This document shows positions 1 through 6,323 of a DNA stretch of 18,714 bases, piece by piece; the first letter of the stretch is position 1, and every line of letters begins with the position of its first letter. The DNA comes from Oscillospiraceae bacterium. GTDB taxonomy: Bacteria > Bacillota > Clostridia > UMGS1810. A program made the translations under genes and the position numbers. The stretch is taken from assembly GCA_021629085.1 (NCBI GenBank), contig JAJXRJ010000042.1, positions 1 to 18,714 on the forward strand. Reading direction: 5' to 3'. A model generated the notes under the pieces. It saw only the letters and a list, made by a program, of their open reading frames with translations. It had not been told where the DNA came from and made no database searches.

Positions 1-1
1 G

Positions 2-40
2 TGCAAGGATGCGGCGCGGGTGGGCTGGCGGGAAAAATGA
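2..40 (+). CDS. Possible 3' end of an upstream phage gene (partial)
   Basis: The window opens inside coding-like sequence. Frame 2 reads CKDAARVGWREK and then stops at TGA (38-40), with codon use like the following genes. Frame 1 is also open to 45, so the choice of frame is uncertain. The next gene's ribosome site (GGGGGGA at 46-53) follows directly, as expected in a compact operon. No function can be read from so few residues. Confidence 0.3.
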   Translation, partial: CKDAARVGWREK

Positions 41-58
41 GATGATGGGGGGATTGGA

Positions 59-319
59 ATGGACGATTTTAAGGCGCTTTTGGACAAATATTCGGGCATG
101 GACGTCCCAATTGATGCGGTAAAATTTTACATACGGCTTGCCGGAAAAAAGCGCGCCCGCATCCTTGCACGCTACGGCGACGCGGGCGGACGCCGCTTGC
201 TGCCGGCCTATTTGGCCCGCCTTGCGGCGGAGGAAATGCGGATCCACATTCTATATGCGGCCTGCCTGGAGCATTGTGCCGCAAGAAACGGGGGGAAACC
301 ATGCCAAACCGGATTTTAA
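59..319 (+). CDS. Small hypothetical protein of the replication region (86 aa)
   Basis: An 86-residue soluble protein rich in Arg, Ala and Leu. It starts at the ATG preceded by a GGGGGGATTGGA ribosome site. The middle (about residues 28-65) is basic and helical, with a KKRARILARYG segment, and could bind nucleic acid. I see no membrane segment, signal peptide or catalytic motif, and I do not recognise the family. It overlaps the next gene by 19 bases, which points to translational coupling with the initiation protein downstream. A role in phage replication is inferred only from that position. The main doubt is whether it is a genuine gene; the ribosome site and tight packing favour it. Confidence 0.55.
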   Translation: MDDFKALLDKYSGMDVPIDAVKFYIRLAGKKRARILARYGDAGGRRLLPAYLARLAAEEMRIHILYAACLEHCAARNGGKPCQTGF

Positions 320-969
320 AGGAATCCATCTGCACAAGCGACAGCATTGACCAGCTGTCGTGGTTTGAGGAGGCTTTCTGGTACCGGCTGATTGTCAACT
401 GCGACGACTACGGCCGCATGGACGCCAGGCTTGCCATTTTAAAGGCAAGGCTGTTCCCCTTAAAGCAGGACGTGACCGGCAGCGACATTTCCGCCGCCCT
501 GGACGCGCTGTCAAAAGCCGGCATGGTGATGGTGTATGAGTCCGGCCGCAAGCCGTATGTGCAGCTTGTGTCCTGGGAACGCCACCAGCAGATCCGCGCC
601 AAAAAGAGCAAATATCCTGCACCCGATGGCGTTTGCCAGCAGGCGATGGCAGAGGATAGCGGATGTTACCGGAATCCAATCCAATCCGAATCCGAATCGG
701 GAATCGAGTGCGGGGGCGGCGGCCCAAACACAGCCACGCGCTTTAAAACCCCTTCTGTGGACGACGTGGCGGCCTACTGCAAGGAGCGCAAGAACCATGT
801 GGATGCACAAAGGTTTTTTGACTACTACACTGCCAACGGCTGGAGGGTGGGCAAAAACCCCATGAAGGACTGGCGCGCTGCGGTGCGGACCTGGGAGAGA
901 AATGAGAAAGGGGGCGGGGAGGATGGAGCACATCGGCAGGATTGTCCCAAATTCGGCGTCGTCCTGTAG
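301..969 (+). CDS. Phage replisome organizer / replication initiation protein
   Basis: A 222-residue protein. The N-terminal part (about residues 1-110) looks like the winged-helix domain of phage replisome organizers. It has the characteristic MPNRILKESI start, FWYRLIVNCDDYGR, and VQLVSWERHQQIRAKKSKYP at the domain end. A variable linker rich in Ser, Glu and Gly (about 118-145) follows. The C-terminal part (about 150-205) contains VAAYCKERKN, FFDYYTANGW and MKDWRAAVRTWER, the pattern of the DnaD-like tail that recruits the helicase machinery. Such proteins bind the phage origin and load the host helicase with a DnaC-type partner, which is the next gene. I chose the ATG at 301 because GGGGGGAAACC lies just upstream and the family starts there; an in-frame ATG at 274 lacks this. 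It overlaps the DnaC-like gene by 47 bases. Confidence 0.85.
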   Translation: MPNRILKESICTSDSIDQLSWFEEAFWYRLIVNCDDYGRMDARLAILKARLFPLKQDVTGSDISAALDALSKAGMVMVYESGRKPYVQLVSWERHQQIRAKKSKYPAPDGVCQQAMAEDSGCYRNPIQSESESGIECGGGGPNTATRFKTPSVDDVAAYCKERKNHVDAQRFFDYYTANGWRVGKNPMKDWRAAVRTWERNEKGGGEDGAHRQDCPKFGVVL

Positions 970-1711
970 CCTTCAAAGCAATCCCAAATCCCGCGTGGAC
1001 GCTTACAACCAGTCGAGCGGCAATTTGCGCGGCTACGACTGCAAGGACTGCAAAAACCGCGGATATTTTGCCGTGCTGGACGGGCAATACGAAAAGCTCC
1101 GCCCCTGCAAGTGCCTAGAAACCCGAAAAATGCTGCGCCGCATGGAGCAAAGCGGGTTACAGGACGTGTTATGCGACTGCACCTTTGACAAGTTTATTGC
1201 CGAAAGCCCGTGGCAAAGCCAGGCCAAGCAGATGGCACAGGCTTATGCCAAACACCCGGATGGCAGGTGGTTTTTTGCAGGCGGCCAGGTTGGGTGCGGC
1301 AAGACCCACCTTTGCACTGCCATTGTGGGCGAGCTCTTACGGCGCGGCATTGCTGCCAAATACATGCTTTGGCGCGACGACAGCGTGCATTTAAAATCCA
1401 TTGTGACTGACCATGCCGCATACCGCAAAGAGATGGGCGCGCTTAAGGACGCGCCCGCGCTCTACATTGACGACTTTTTCAAAACCGAGCGCGGGAAGCT
1501 GCCCTCTACGGCTGAAATCAACCTGGCGTTTGAGCTGTTAAACTACCGCTACAACAAAAAGGCGCTGATTACGGTGATATCCAGCGAGCACACCATGGAC
1601 GGCATCATAAAAATGGACGAGGCGGTGGGCAGCCGCATTTATGAGCGCGCGCGCGGCTGCTGCGTCATTGTGCGGCCCGATATCCAGAAAAATTACAGGC
1701 TCAAGCGCTAG
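923..1711 (+). CDS. DnaC-like helicase loader ATPase
   Basis: A 262-residue AAA+ ATPase of the DnaC/IstB type, expected to load the replicative helicase on the phage origin with the initiation protein encoded upstream. An N-terminal Cys4 zinc-ribbon-like motif is visible (C40, C43, C62, C64). The Walker A motif is GGQVGCGKT (residues 120-128, catalytic K127). The Walker B motif is LYIDDFF (D183, D184). The C-terminal third has the SSEHTMDGI segment and the sensor/arginine region GSRIYERARG typical of phage DnaC proteins. The ATG at 923 is preferred because GGGGGCGGGGAGG precedes it; an ATG at 902 in the same frame lacks a comparable site. No truncation is seen and the length is normal for the family. 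Confidence 0.92.
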   Translation: MEHIGRIVPNSASSCSLQSNPKSRVDAYNQSSGNLRGYDCKDCKNRGYFAVLDGQYEKLRPCKCLETRKMLRRMEQSGLQDVLCDCTFDKFIAESPWQSQAKQMAQAYAKHPDGRWFFAGGQVGCGKTHLCTAIVGELLRRGIAAKYMLWRDDSVHLKSIVTDHAAYRKEMGALKDAPALYIDDFFKTERGKLPSTAEINLAFELLNYRYNKKALITVISSEHTMDGIIKMDEAVGSRIYERARGCCVIVRPDIQKNYRLKR

Positions 1712-1796
1712 CGGCCGGGCATTGCGGGCCGGCGTGGACGGCGGGGGGAGTGTGCGGGGACGGCATAAAAGTAAGGGGCGCTGCAAATAGGCGCGC

Positions 1797-1856
1797 AAAA
1801 AAGAGGCAAAAAGAGAGAAAAAAAGACAAAAAAGGACAAAAAAAGATGTTAAAAAA
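1797..1856. other. Helically phased A-tract array (predicted curved DNA)
   Basis: Six runs of 5-7 A residues start at 1797, 1808, 1818, 1828, 1838 and 1851, so the first five are spaced 10-11 bases apart, close to one DNA turn. A-tracts in such phase are the classical cause of intrinsic DNA bending. The tract lies in the 161-base gap between the DnaC-like gene and the ArpU-like gene. A GC-rich inverted repeat (CGGCC at 1712-1716 with GGCCG at 1727-1731) sits upstream. The frame through the tract is open and Lys-rich, but the regulator's start lies downstream, so I treat this as non-coding. A replication origin or promoter-associated bend are both possible. Confidence 0.65.
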
Positions 1857-1872
1857 GACGGGGGGTAACATT

Positions 1873-2301
1873 GTGACGGCAAAGGCATGGCTAAACCGCG
1901 GATGGAAATTAAACAGCGAAATCAAGCAGCTTGTGGAGGCCAAGAATACCATTTGGGAGATTGCGACCAACGCGACCGCAAACCCGTTTGAGGAACGCGT
2001 TAAGACCAGCAGGCAGAACACCAGCGAAATCCGCATGGCCAAGATTTTGGACTACGGCATGGAGATTGAATGCCAGATTGAACGGCTGGTTGCCATTTTG
2101 CGCGAGATCTTATGCGCCATCAACACGGTGGAGGATGTGACCTGCCGCACGTTACTCATTGCGCGGTATGTCAACTTTAAAACCTGGGAGGACATTGCGG
2201 ACACCATGGGGTTTTCTTATGCCGGGATTCAAAAAATTCACAAAAAAGCCTTAAATTGTATACAAAGGTATATAGAAGTAGACACCCAAAAGGTGGTATG
2301 A
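1873..2301 (+). CDS. ArpU/DUF1492-like late transcription regulator
   Basis: A 142-residue protein resembling the ArpU/DUF1492 family of phage late-gene regulators. It starts with TAKAWLNRGWKLNSEI and continues with a helical segment followed by IWEIATNAT. Its C-terminal half looks like sigma-70 region 4: TLLIARYVNFKTWEDIADTMGFSYAGIQKIHKKAL (about residues 97-131) is a helix-turn-helix that would contact promoter DNA. The GTG at 1873 is chosen because the family begins there, a GGGGGG site lies about 8 bases upstream, and a longer frame would add an implausible Lys-rich tail. Position between replication and packaging genes fits a switch from early to late expression. It probably acts just downstream, where a weak promoter and a terminator lie. 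Confidence 0.82.
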   Translation: MTAKAWLNRGWKLNSEIKQLVEAKNTIWEIATNATANPFEERVKTSRQNTSEIRMAKILDYGMEIECQIERLVAILREILCAINTVEDVTCRTLLIARYVNFKTWEDIADTMGFSYAGIQKIHKKALNCIQRYIEVDTQKVV

Positions 2302-2302
2302 T
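2274..2302 (+). promoter_or_regulatory. Possible activator-dependent late promoter
   Basis: TATGAT at 2297-2302 is one base from the -10 consensus, but the hexamer 17 bases upstream (2274-2279) is a poor -35. This is the pattern expected of a promoter needing an activator such as the adjacent ArpU-like protein. GTATAC occurs on both sides (2259-2264 and 2303-2308), and a short inverted repeat CACC/GGTG (2283-2295) lies in the spacer. The assignment is an inference from position and sequence only. Confidence 0.35.
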
Positions 2303-2330
2303 GTATACGTGGAAAAAAGGTAAGGATTGG

Positions 2331-2357
2331 CGCTGCCCTGATGGGGCGGCGTTTTTT
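2331..2357 (+). terminator. Intrinsic terminator or attenuator after the ArpU-like gene
   Basis: CGCTGCCC (2331-2338), a TGAT loop and GGGCGGCG (2344-2351) form an 8-bp stem with one G-U pair, followed by six T residues (2352-2357). It lies about 30 bases beyond the stop of the ArpU-like gene and about 30 bases after the possible -10 at 2297. It could therefore end the early transcript, or act as an attenuator that must be read through for late expression. Confidence 0.75.
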
Positions 2358-2372
2358 GGGGAAAGGGAGACA

Positions 2373-2492
2373 ATGAAAAACCAGGCGATTAAATGGGTGC
2401 GCACCTGCTATGACAGGCGGTGCAGGTACCACAAAAAAGACAACCGGTGCAGGAAAAACACCTGCACCTTTGTGATGCGGAAATCGGGGTGA
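2373..2492 (+). CDS. Cys4 mini-protein, possible zinc finger (39 aa)
   Basis: A 39-residue basic protein starting at the ATG after GAAAGGGAGA, a good ribosome site. Four cysteines are spaced C-x4-C-x8-C-x4-C, in CYDRRC and CRKNTC, with a Tyr-His between them, as in a small zinc-binding module. It has some likeness to short Cys-rich DUF1540-type proteins, but the spacing is not one I can assign. It lies between the late regulator/terminator and the KGG-motif packaging gene. It could bind nucleic acid or be a small regulator of the late switch. The function is unknown; the strong ribosome site and ordered cysteines support it as a true gene. Confidence 0.6.
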   Translation: MKNQAIKWVRTCYDRRCRYHKKDNRCRKNTCTFVMRKSG

Positions 2493-2497
2493 GGGCT

Positions 2498-2839
2498 TTG
2501 GCGAACGAGCAGAATTTGAGGCGGTTTACCCCGGAGGAGGCGCGGTATTACGGCAGGATTGGCGGGAAGAAATCCGCTGAGAAGCGGCGCGGGAGAAAGC
2601 AGCTAAAAGAGTGCATGCGCGCCATTTTAGAGCTGTCCGTCTCAGACGAGCAGCAGCTGCAGCGCTTACAAAAGATGGGCATTTTAAACCCGGACAACCG
2701 CATGCTGCTGGCTGCCGCGCTGTTTTTAAAGGCTGCGGGCGGCGATGTGGCCGCTTTTAAGGAGATCAAAAGCCTGCTGGGCGAGGAGGACACCTCAAAC
2801 GGCCAGCTTGAGCGGCTCATTGCGGGGCTCAAGCAGTAG
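2498..2839 (+). CDS. KGG-motif protein in the small terminase position
   Basis: A 113-residue protein. Residues about 9-35 carry the phage KGG-type motif (RYYGRIGGKKSAEKRRGRK), a short basic segment common in proteins encoded just before the large terminase. The rest is helical, with KECMRAILEL, then RMLLAAALFLKAAGGDVAAFKEIKSLLGE, a pattern seen in small terminase-like proteins. A DNA-binding role in packaging is inferred from position. The TTG at 2498 is chosen because GGGGTGAGG lies just before it and family members begin MANEQNL or similar. The stop is followed by the repeat array that precedes the large terminase, so the array is a natural binding target. It could instead be an accessory protein, with the true small subunit absent or host-encoded. 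Confidence 0.7.
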   Translation: MANEQNLRRFTPEEARYYGRIGGKKSAEKRRGRKQLKECMRAILELSVSDEQQLQRLQKMGILNPDNRMLLAAALFLKAAGGDVAAFKEIKSLLGEEDTSNGQLERLIAGLKQ

Positions 2840-2850
2840 GGGGATGCGGC

Positions 2851-3160
2851 ATTGATACGATGTTGCGTTTTGGTTGGAAAAATTCAATAAAACTTCCGAA
2901 ATTGGCCGGGAAGGTATTTGGAGTGTGGTATCAAGATGATACCGATTTTTAATTGGAAGAATGCAATGGAACTTCCGGGATGGGCTGGAAGGGGTTTGAC
3001 GGTGTGGTATCAATGTGGTATCACGTTTTAATTGGAAAAATACAATGAAAACTTCCGGGATGGGCTGGAAGGGGTTTGGGGATATGGTATCAATGTGGTA
3101 TCACATTTTAATTGGAAGAATGCAATGAAAATTCCAGGCTGGACTGGGAAGGAGGGGGAG
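2851..3160. repeat. Tandem 79-80 bp repeat array with paired GGTATCA sites
   Basis: This 321-base stretch without an accepted gene (2840-3160) is filled by a tandem repeat. Anchored on TTGGAA, units begin at 2874, 2953, 3032 and 3112, giving periods of 79, 79 and 80. Units two and three differ at about 9 of 80 positions by hand count. Unit one is more diverged, unit four is cut off by the terL start, and a partial unit begins at about 2851. Each junction carries two GGTATCA sites: 2927-2933 with an inverted copy at 2937-2943, then direct pairs at 3006/3017 and 3086/3097, each 11 bases apart. Lying between the putative small and large terminase genes, it is a good candidate cos or pac recognition region. 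Confidence 0.85.
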
Positions 3161-4411
3161 ATGGAAGAACGGGTATATACCGAAAAGCAGCTTGCCCTGC
3201 TCCGCGCCTGGCAGGCGGGGGAGCTGAAACGCATCAACCTTTTGACTGGCAGCGTGCGGAGCGGGAAAACCTGGATTTCGCTGGTGCTGTGGGCGTTTTT
3301 TGTGGCCACCATGCCAAAAAACGGCGCCTATCTCATGGCGGGGCGCACGCTCTCCACCCTAAAGCGCAACTGTTTGGATTTGTTGGAATCGCTTGTGGGC
3401 GCGCGCAACTTTTCTTACAGCATCACCAAAAAAGAGGCAAGGTTATTTTCAAGAAAGGTGTTTTTGGAGGGCGCGCCCGACGCGCGTTCGGAGGGCAAGC
3501 TGCGCGGCCTGACCCTTTCGGGCGCCTACATGGACGAGCTGACCTTATTTGACCACAGCTTTTTTGCCATGCTGCTCTCCCGCCTTTCCAACCCCGGCGC
3601 AAAGCTGTTTGCCACCACCAACCCGGACAGCCCTACGCACTGGCTTTACAAGGACTACATCCTGCGCGCGGACGAGCTGGATTTATGGGTGGAACAGTTT
3701 TCCATTCTGGACAACTCCTTTTTGCCAAAAGACTATGTGGAACACATTTCTAAAGAGTACACCGGCGTGTTTTACGACCGGTTTATTTTGGGGCAATGGA
3801 AGCGCGCCGAGGGCGCCATTTACCGCGAATTTGCCGACAACCCGGCGGTGTTTACCAAAAATTTGCCAGACGACGGCGACATTTTATTTGCCAGCGTGGG
3901 CGTGGACTTTGGCGGCAATAAAAGCGCGCACGCGTTTGTGTTAAACGGCTTGACAAAGGATTTTCAGACGCTTGTGACGTTAGACGAGTTTTATCATTTG
4001 GGGCCCTTGTCCCCACAGGAGCTGGAGGCCCAATTTGTGGCGTTTTTAAAGCGCAACGCGCGCTACCGCATTGACGCGGCCTGGTGCGACAGCGCCGAGA
4101 CCACGCTCATTTTGGGGCTTCAGAATGCCGTGGCAAAGGCGGGGATCCCCGTGCCGGTAAGAAAAGCCAAAAAGGGGCGGATTTTAGAGCGCATCCGCTT
4201 TTTTGTTACCATGATGGACAAGGGGCGCTACAAGATTGCGCCCCACGCAACCCACACCATTGACGCGCTCAAAAATGCGGTGTGGGCAGAAAGTTACGGG
4301 CAGGACACCCGCAGGGACGACGGCACCACCAACGTGGACAGCCTGGACGCGCTGGAATATGCCGCCGAACCCTATATGCGGGATATGATGGATATGGGGG
4401 CGATTTTTTGA
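3161..4411 (+). CDS. terL: Terminase large subunit (ATPase and nuclease)
   Basis: A 416-residue large terminase that drives DNA into the prohead and cuts the concatemer. The ATPase domain has Walker A GSVRSGKT (residues 30-37), Walker B GAYMDE (121-126, with catalytic E126) and the coupling motif FATTNP (150-155). The C-terminal RNase H-like nuclease domain shows the expected acidic residues: D249 in GVDFGG, D310 in WCDSAET and D396 in DSLDALEY. It resembles the PBSX/SPP1-type group. I chose the ATG at 3161 because GGAAGGAGGGGGAG precedes it. An in-frame ATG at 3125, inside the last repeat unit, would add 12 residues. The frame runs open further upstream through the repeats, but that part looks non-coding. 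Its stop overlaps the portal start. Confidence 0.95.
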   Translation: MEERVYTEKQLALLRAWQAGELKRINLLTGSVRSGKTWISLVLWAFFVATMPKNGAYLMAGRTLSTLKRNCLDLLESLVGARNFSYSITKKEARLFSRKVFLEGAPDARSEGKLRGLTLSGAYMDELTLFDHSFFAMLLSRLSNPGAKLFATTNPDSPTHWLYKDYILRADELDLWVEQFSILDNSFLPKDYVEHISKEYTGVFYDRFILGQWKRAEGAIYREFADNPAVFTKNLPDDGDILFASVGVDFGGNKSAHAFVLNGLTKDFQTLVTLDEFYHLGPLSPQELEAQFVAFLKRNARYRIDAAWCDSAETTLILGLQNAVAKAGIPVPVRKAKKGRILERIRFFVTMMDKGRYKIAPHATHTIDALKNAVWAESYGQDTRRDDGTTNVDSLDALEYAAEPYMRDMMDMGAIF

Positions 4412-5748
4412 TTGACTTACTTTTAAAGCTTGGGTTTCACACGGTTCCGGCTTCCTTTTATGGGGAAATTGCAAACTGGCTGGCGTGGTATCAGGGCGAG
4501 GTTTCCGACTTCCACAGCTACGCCCAGTTTAACGGGCGGCGGCGCATCCAACGGAAGCGCGCGAGTTTAGGCATGGCAAAGCGCGTGTGCGAGGACTGGG
4601 CCAACTTGCTGTTAAACGAGCGGGTGGACATCTCCACCCCCAATGCCGCGCACACCAAACGGCTGTGGGACATCCTTACAAACAACAACTTCCGCATGCG
4701 CGCAAACCAGCTTGTTGAACTGGCGTTTGCACTGGGCACCGGCGCGTTTGTGGAATACAAAGACGGGTTTGATGTGAAGCTCGACTATGTGCGCGCGGAC
4801 ATGGTTTTCCCGCTTGGCTGGGACCAGGCGGGCGTTTATGAATGCGCCTTTGCCTCTGAAAAAATGGTGGATGGCAAGCGTGCCGTCTATTTACAAATCC
4901 ACCAAAAGGAGGGCGGGCGGTATGTGGTGAAAAATGCGCTGTTTGACTACGGCACCCACGCACAGGTGCCCCTTCCCAAGGGGGTGGAGGCCACCTTTTA
5001 CACCGGCTCTGAAAAGCCGCTTTTCCAGCTCATCTCTCCAAACCTGGTCAACAGTGTGGACTTGGGCTGCCCCATGGGCATGTCGGTTTACGCCGGCGCG
5101 CTGGACGTGTTAAAGGGCATTGATTTGGTGTATGACAGCTATCAAAACGAATACCGGCTGGGCAAAAAGCGCATTGTGGTGCCGGTGGGCATGGCGCAGC
5201 TTTTGGGCGGCGAGGGCATGGTGCCCGTGTTTGACGACAACGACACCGAGTTTTACGCCATTGCGGGCGGCGACGCCATTACGGATTTGCGCGAGATTAA
5301 CATGGAGATCAGGAGCGCCCAGCACAAAGAGGGGCTGATGCAAAACCTGAGGCTGCTTGCGGACAAGTGCGGCCTGGGCGCCGACCGGTTTTCCTACGAG
5401 CGCAGCGGTGTGAAAACCGCCACCGAGGTGATCAGCGAAAAGAGCGACCTTTATCAAAACCTCAAAAAGCATGAGCTGGTGTTAAAAAAGGCGCTTTTGG
5501 ACCTTTCGCGCGCTGTGCTGTTTTTGGACGGCGTGGACCAGGCGGACATCCGCGTGGACTTTGACGACAGCATTATCACCGACACGCAGACCGCGTTTTC
5601 GCAGAATGTGAAGCTTTTGGAGCTGGGCGTGATGCGGCCGGACGAATTTAGGCAGTGGTGGTTCCACGAATCGCCCGCCCAGGCGAAGCGCGCACTTTCT
5701 TTGGATGAGTCCTTGTCGGCGGGCCCAGACGTAAAACTGACCCCATGA
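4408..5748 (+). CDS. Portal protein (SPP1 Gp6-like)
   Basis: A 446-residue portal protein, the dodecameric channel at the capsid vertex through which the terminase packages DNA. The fold is recognisable from the start (LLLKLGFHTVPASFYGEIANWLAWYQG), the RIQRKRASLGMAKRVCEDWANLLLNE helix, the GMSVYAGALDVLKGIDLVYDSY stretch, and KTATEVISEKSDLYQNLKKHE near the end, all as in the SPP1 Gp6-like family. The TTG at 4408 overlaps the terL stop as TTGA, with GGGGGC about 7 bases upstream. A longer frame to 4282 would lie inside terL and is not used. The length is normal. The overlap and weak start codon suggest low, coupled synthesis, which suits a 12-copy protein. Confidence 0.92.
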   Translation: MIDLLLKLGFHTVPASFYGEIANWLAWYQGEVSDFHSYAQFNGRRRIQRKRASLGMAKRVCEDWANLLLNERVDISTPNAAHTKRLWDILTNNNFRMRANQLVELAFALGTGAFVEYKDGFDVKLDYVRADMVFPLGWDQAGVYECAFASEKMVDGKRAVYLQIHQKEGGRYVVKNALFDYGTHAQVPLPKGVEATFYTGSEKPLFQLISPNLVNSVDLGCPMGMSVYAGALDVLKGIDLVYDSYQNEYRLGKKRIVVPVGMAQLLGGEGMVPVFDDNDTEFYAIAGGDAITDLREINMEIRSAQHKEGLMQNLRLLADKCGLGADRFSYERSGVKTATEVISEKSDLYQNLKKHELVLKKALLDLSRAVLFLDGVDQADIRVDFDDSIITDTQTAFSQNVKLLELGVMRPDEFRQWWFHESPAQAKRALSLDESLSAGPDVKLTP

Positions 5749-5764
5749 CGTGGTGCGACCACGT
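5748..5764 (+). other. Stem-loop between portal and scaffold genes
   Basis: ACGTGG (5748-5753) and CCACGT (5759-5764) form a perfect 6-bp stem with a 5-base loop, starting at the last base of the portal stop codon. An A-run, not a T-run, follows, so it is not an intrinsic terminator on this strand. It could be an RNA processing or stability element that raises scaffold and capsid output over portal; this is inference. Confidence 0.45.
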
Positions 5765-5796
5765 AAAAAAAGCGTACATGAAAGGAGTAATGGCAA

Positions 5797-6300
5797 ATGA
5801 AACGGGAATTTTTAAAATCGCTTTCGCTTCCCGACGACGTAATTGACGCCGTGATGGCGGAGGCGGGCAAGGATGTGGAGCGCTTAAAGGCGGAAAATGA
5901 ATCGCTCAAAAGCGCACAGGCAGGCGTTTCCGATGCGCTCGGCGGGCAGGACCCCGCCGCGCTTTTGGACGAGCTTGCCACATTAAAACAGCAGTATGCG
6001 GGCGACACCAAACGGCTTGAGGACGCGCTTTTGGACGCCAAACGCACCGCCGCCCTGGATTTGGAGCTTTTTAGGTGCGGCGTGAAAAACCCAAAGGCTG
6101 TAAAGGCGCTTTTGGACCTTGACCAGATTGCGCTTTCTGACGACGGGCTCACGGGCCTTTCAGAGCAGCTTTCCGCGCTTCAAAAAAGCGACGGCTACCT
6201 CTTTTTACAAGACGGCGCGTCCGCCATGGCACAGGGCATGCCCGCGCCCAAAGAGGAGCGCTTTTTAACTGCCGCCCGCAAAAGTGCAGGTCTTTTATAA
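5797..6300 (+). CDS. Capsid scaffold protein (phage GP20-like)
   Basis: A 167-residue helical protein in the position and pattern of the GP20 scaffold family. It starts MKREFLKSLSLPDDVIDAVMAEAGKDVERLKAENESLKS, with a coiled-coil region through about residue 85, then LDLELFRCGVKNPKAVKALLDLDQI and a short C-terminal tail ending in basic residues. Scaffolds of this type fill the prohead, guide coat assembly and then leave. The ATG at 5797 follows AAAGGAG. An ATG at 5790 is in another frame that lacks the family pattern. It sits between portal and coat genes, the standard order. No protease gene is seen nearby, so the scaffold may exit intact. Confidence 0.88.
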   Translation: MKREFLKSLSLPDDVIDAVMAEAGKDVERLKAENESLKSAQAGVSDALGGQDPAALLDELATLKQQYAGDTKRLEDALLDAKRTAALDLELFRCGVKNPKAVKALLDLDQIALSDDGLTGLSEQLSALQKSDGYLFLQDGASAMAQGMPAPKEERFLTAARKSAGLL

Positions 6301-6323
6301 TTTAAAAAAAGGAGTGTTTTTCT

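Noticed and set aside
1750..1872. Lys-rich N-terminal extension of the ArpU-like regulator
   Set aside because: The extension encodes the phased A-tracts and has no ribosome site, whereas the GTG at 1873 has one and fits the family start.
2851..3160. CRISPR-like array
   Set aside because: The repeat covers the whole 79-80 base unit with no unique spacers, and no cas genes are present. It is a plain tandem repeat.
3032..3160. N-terminal extension of the large terminase by 43 residues
   Set aside because: The frame is open, but the sequence is the non-coding tandem repeat. The strong ribosome site lies just before 3161, and the added residues do not look like a terminase N-terminus. The short version from 3125 remains possible and is noted as a finding.
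5454..6152. Minus-strand open frame of 232 codons, Ser-rich
   Set aside because: It overlaps the portal end and the scaffold gene, and its Ser/Ala-rich composition is what the reverse reading of GC-rich helical genes gives. No start signal is visible.
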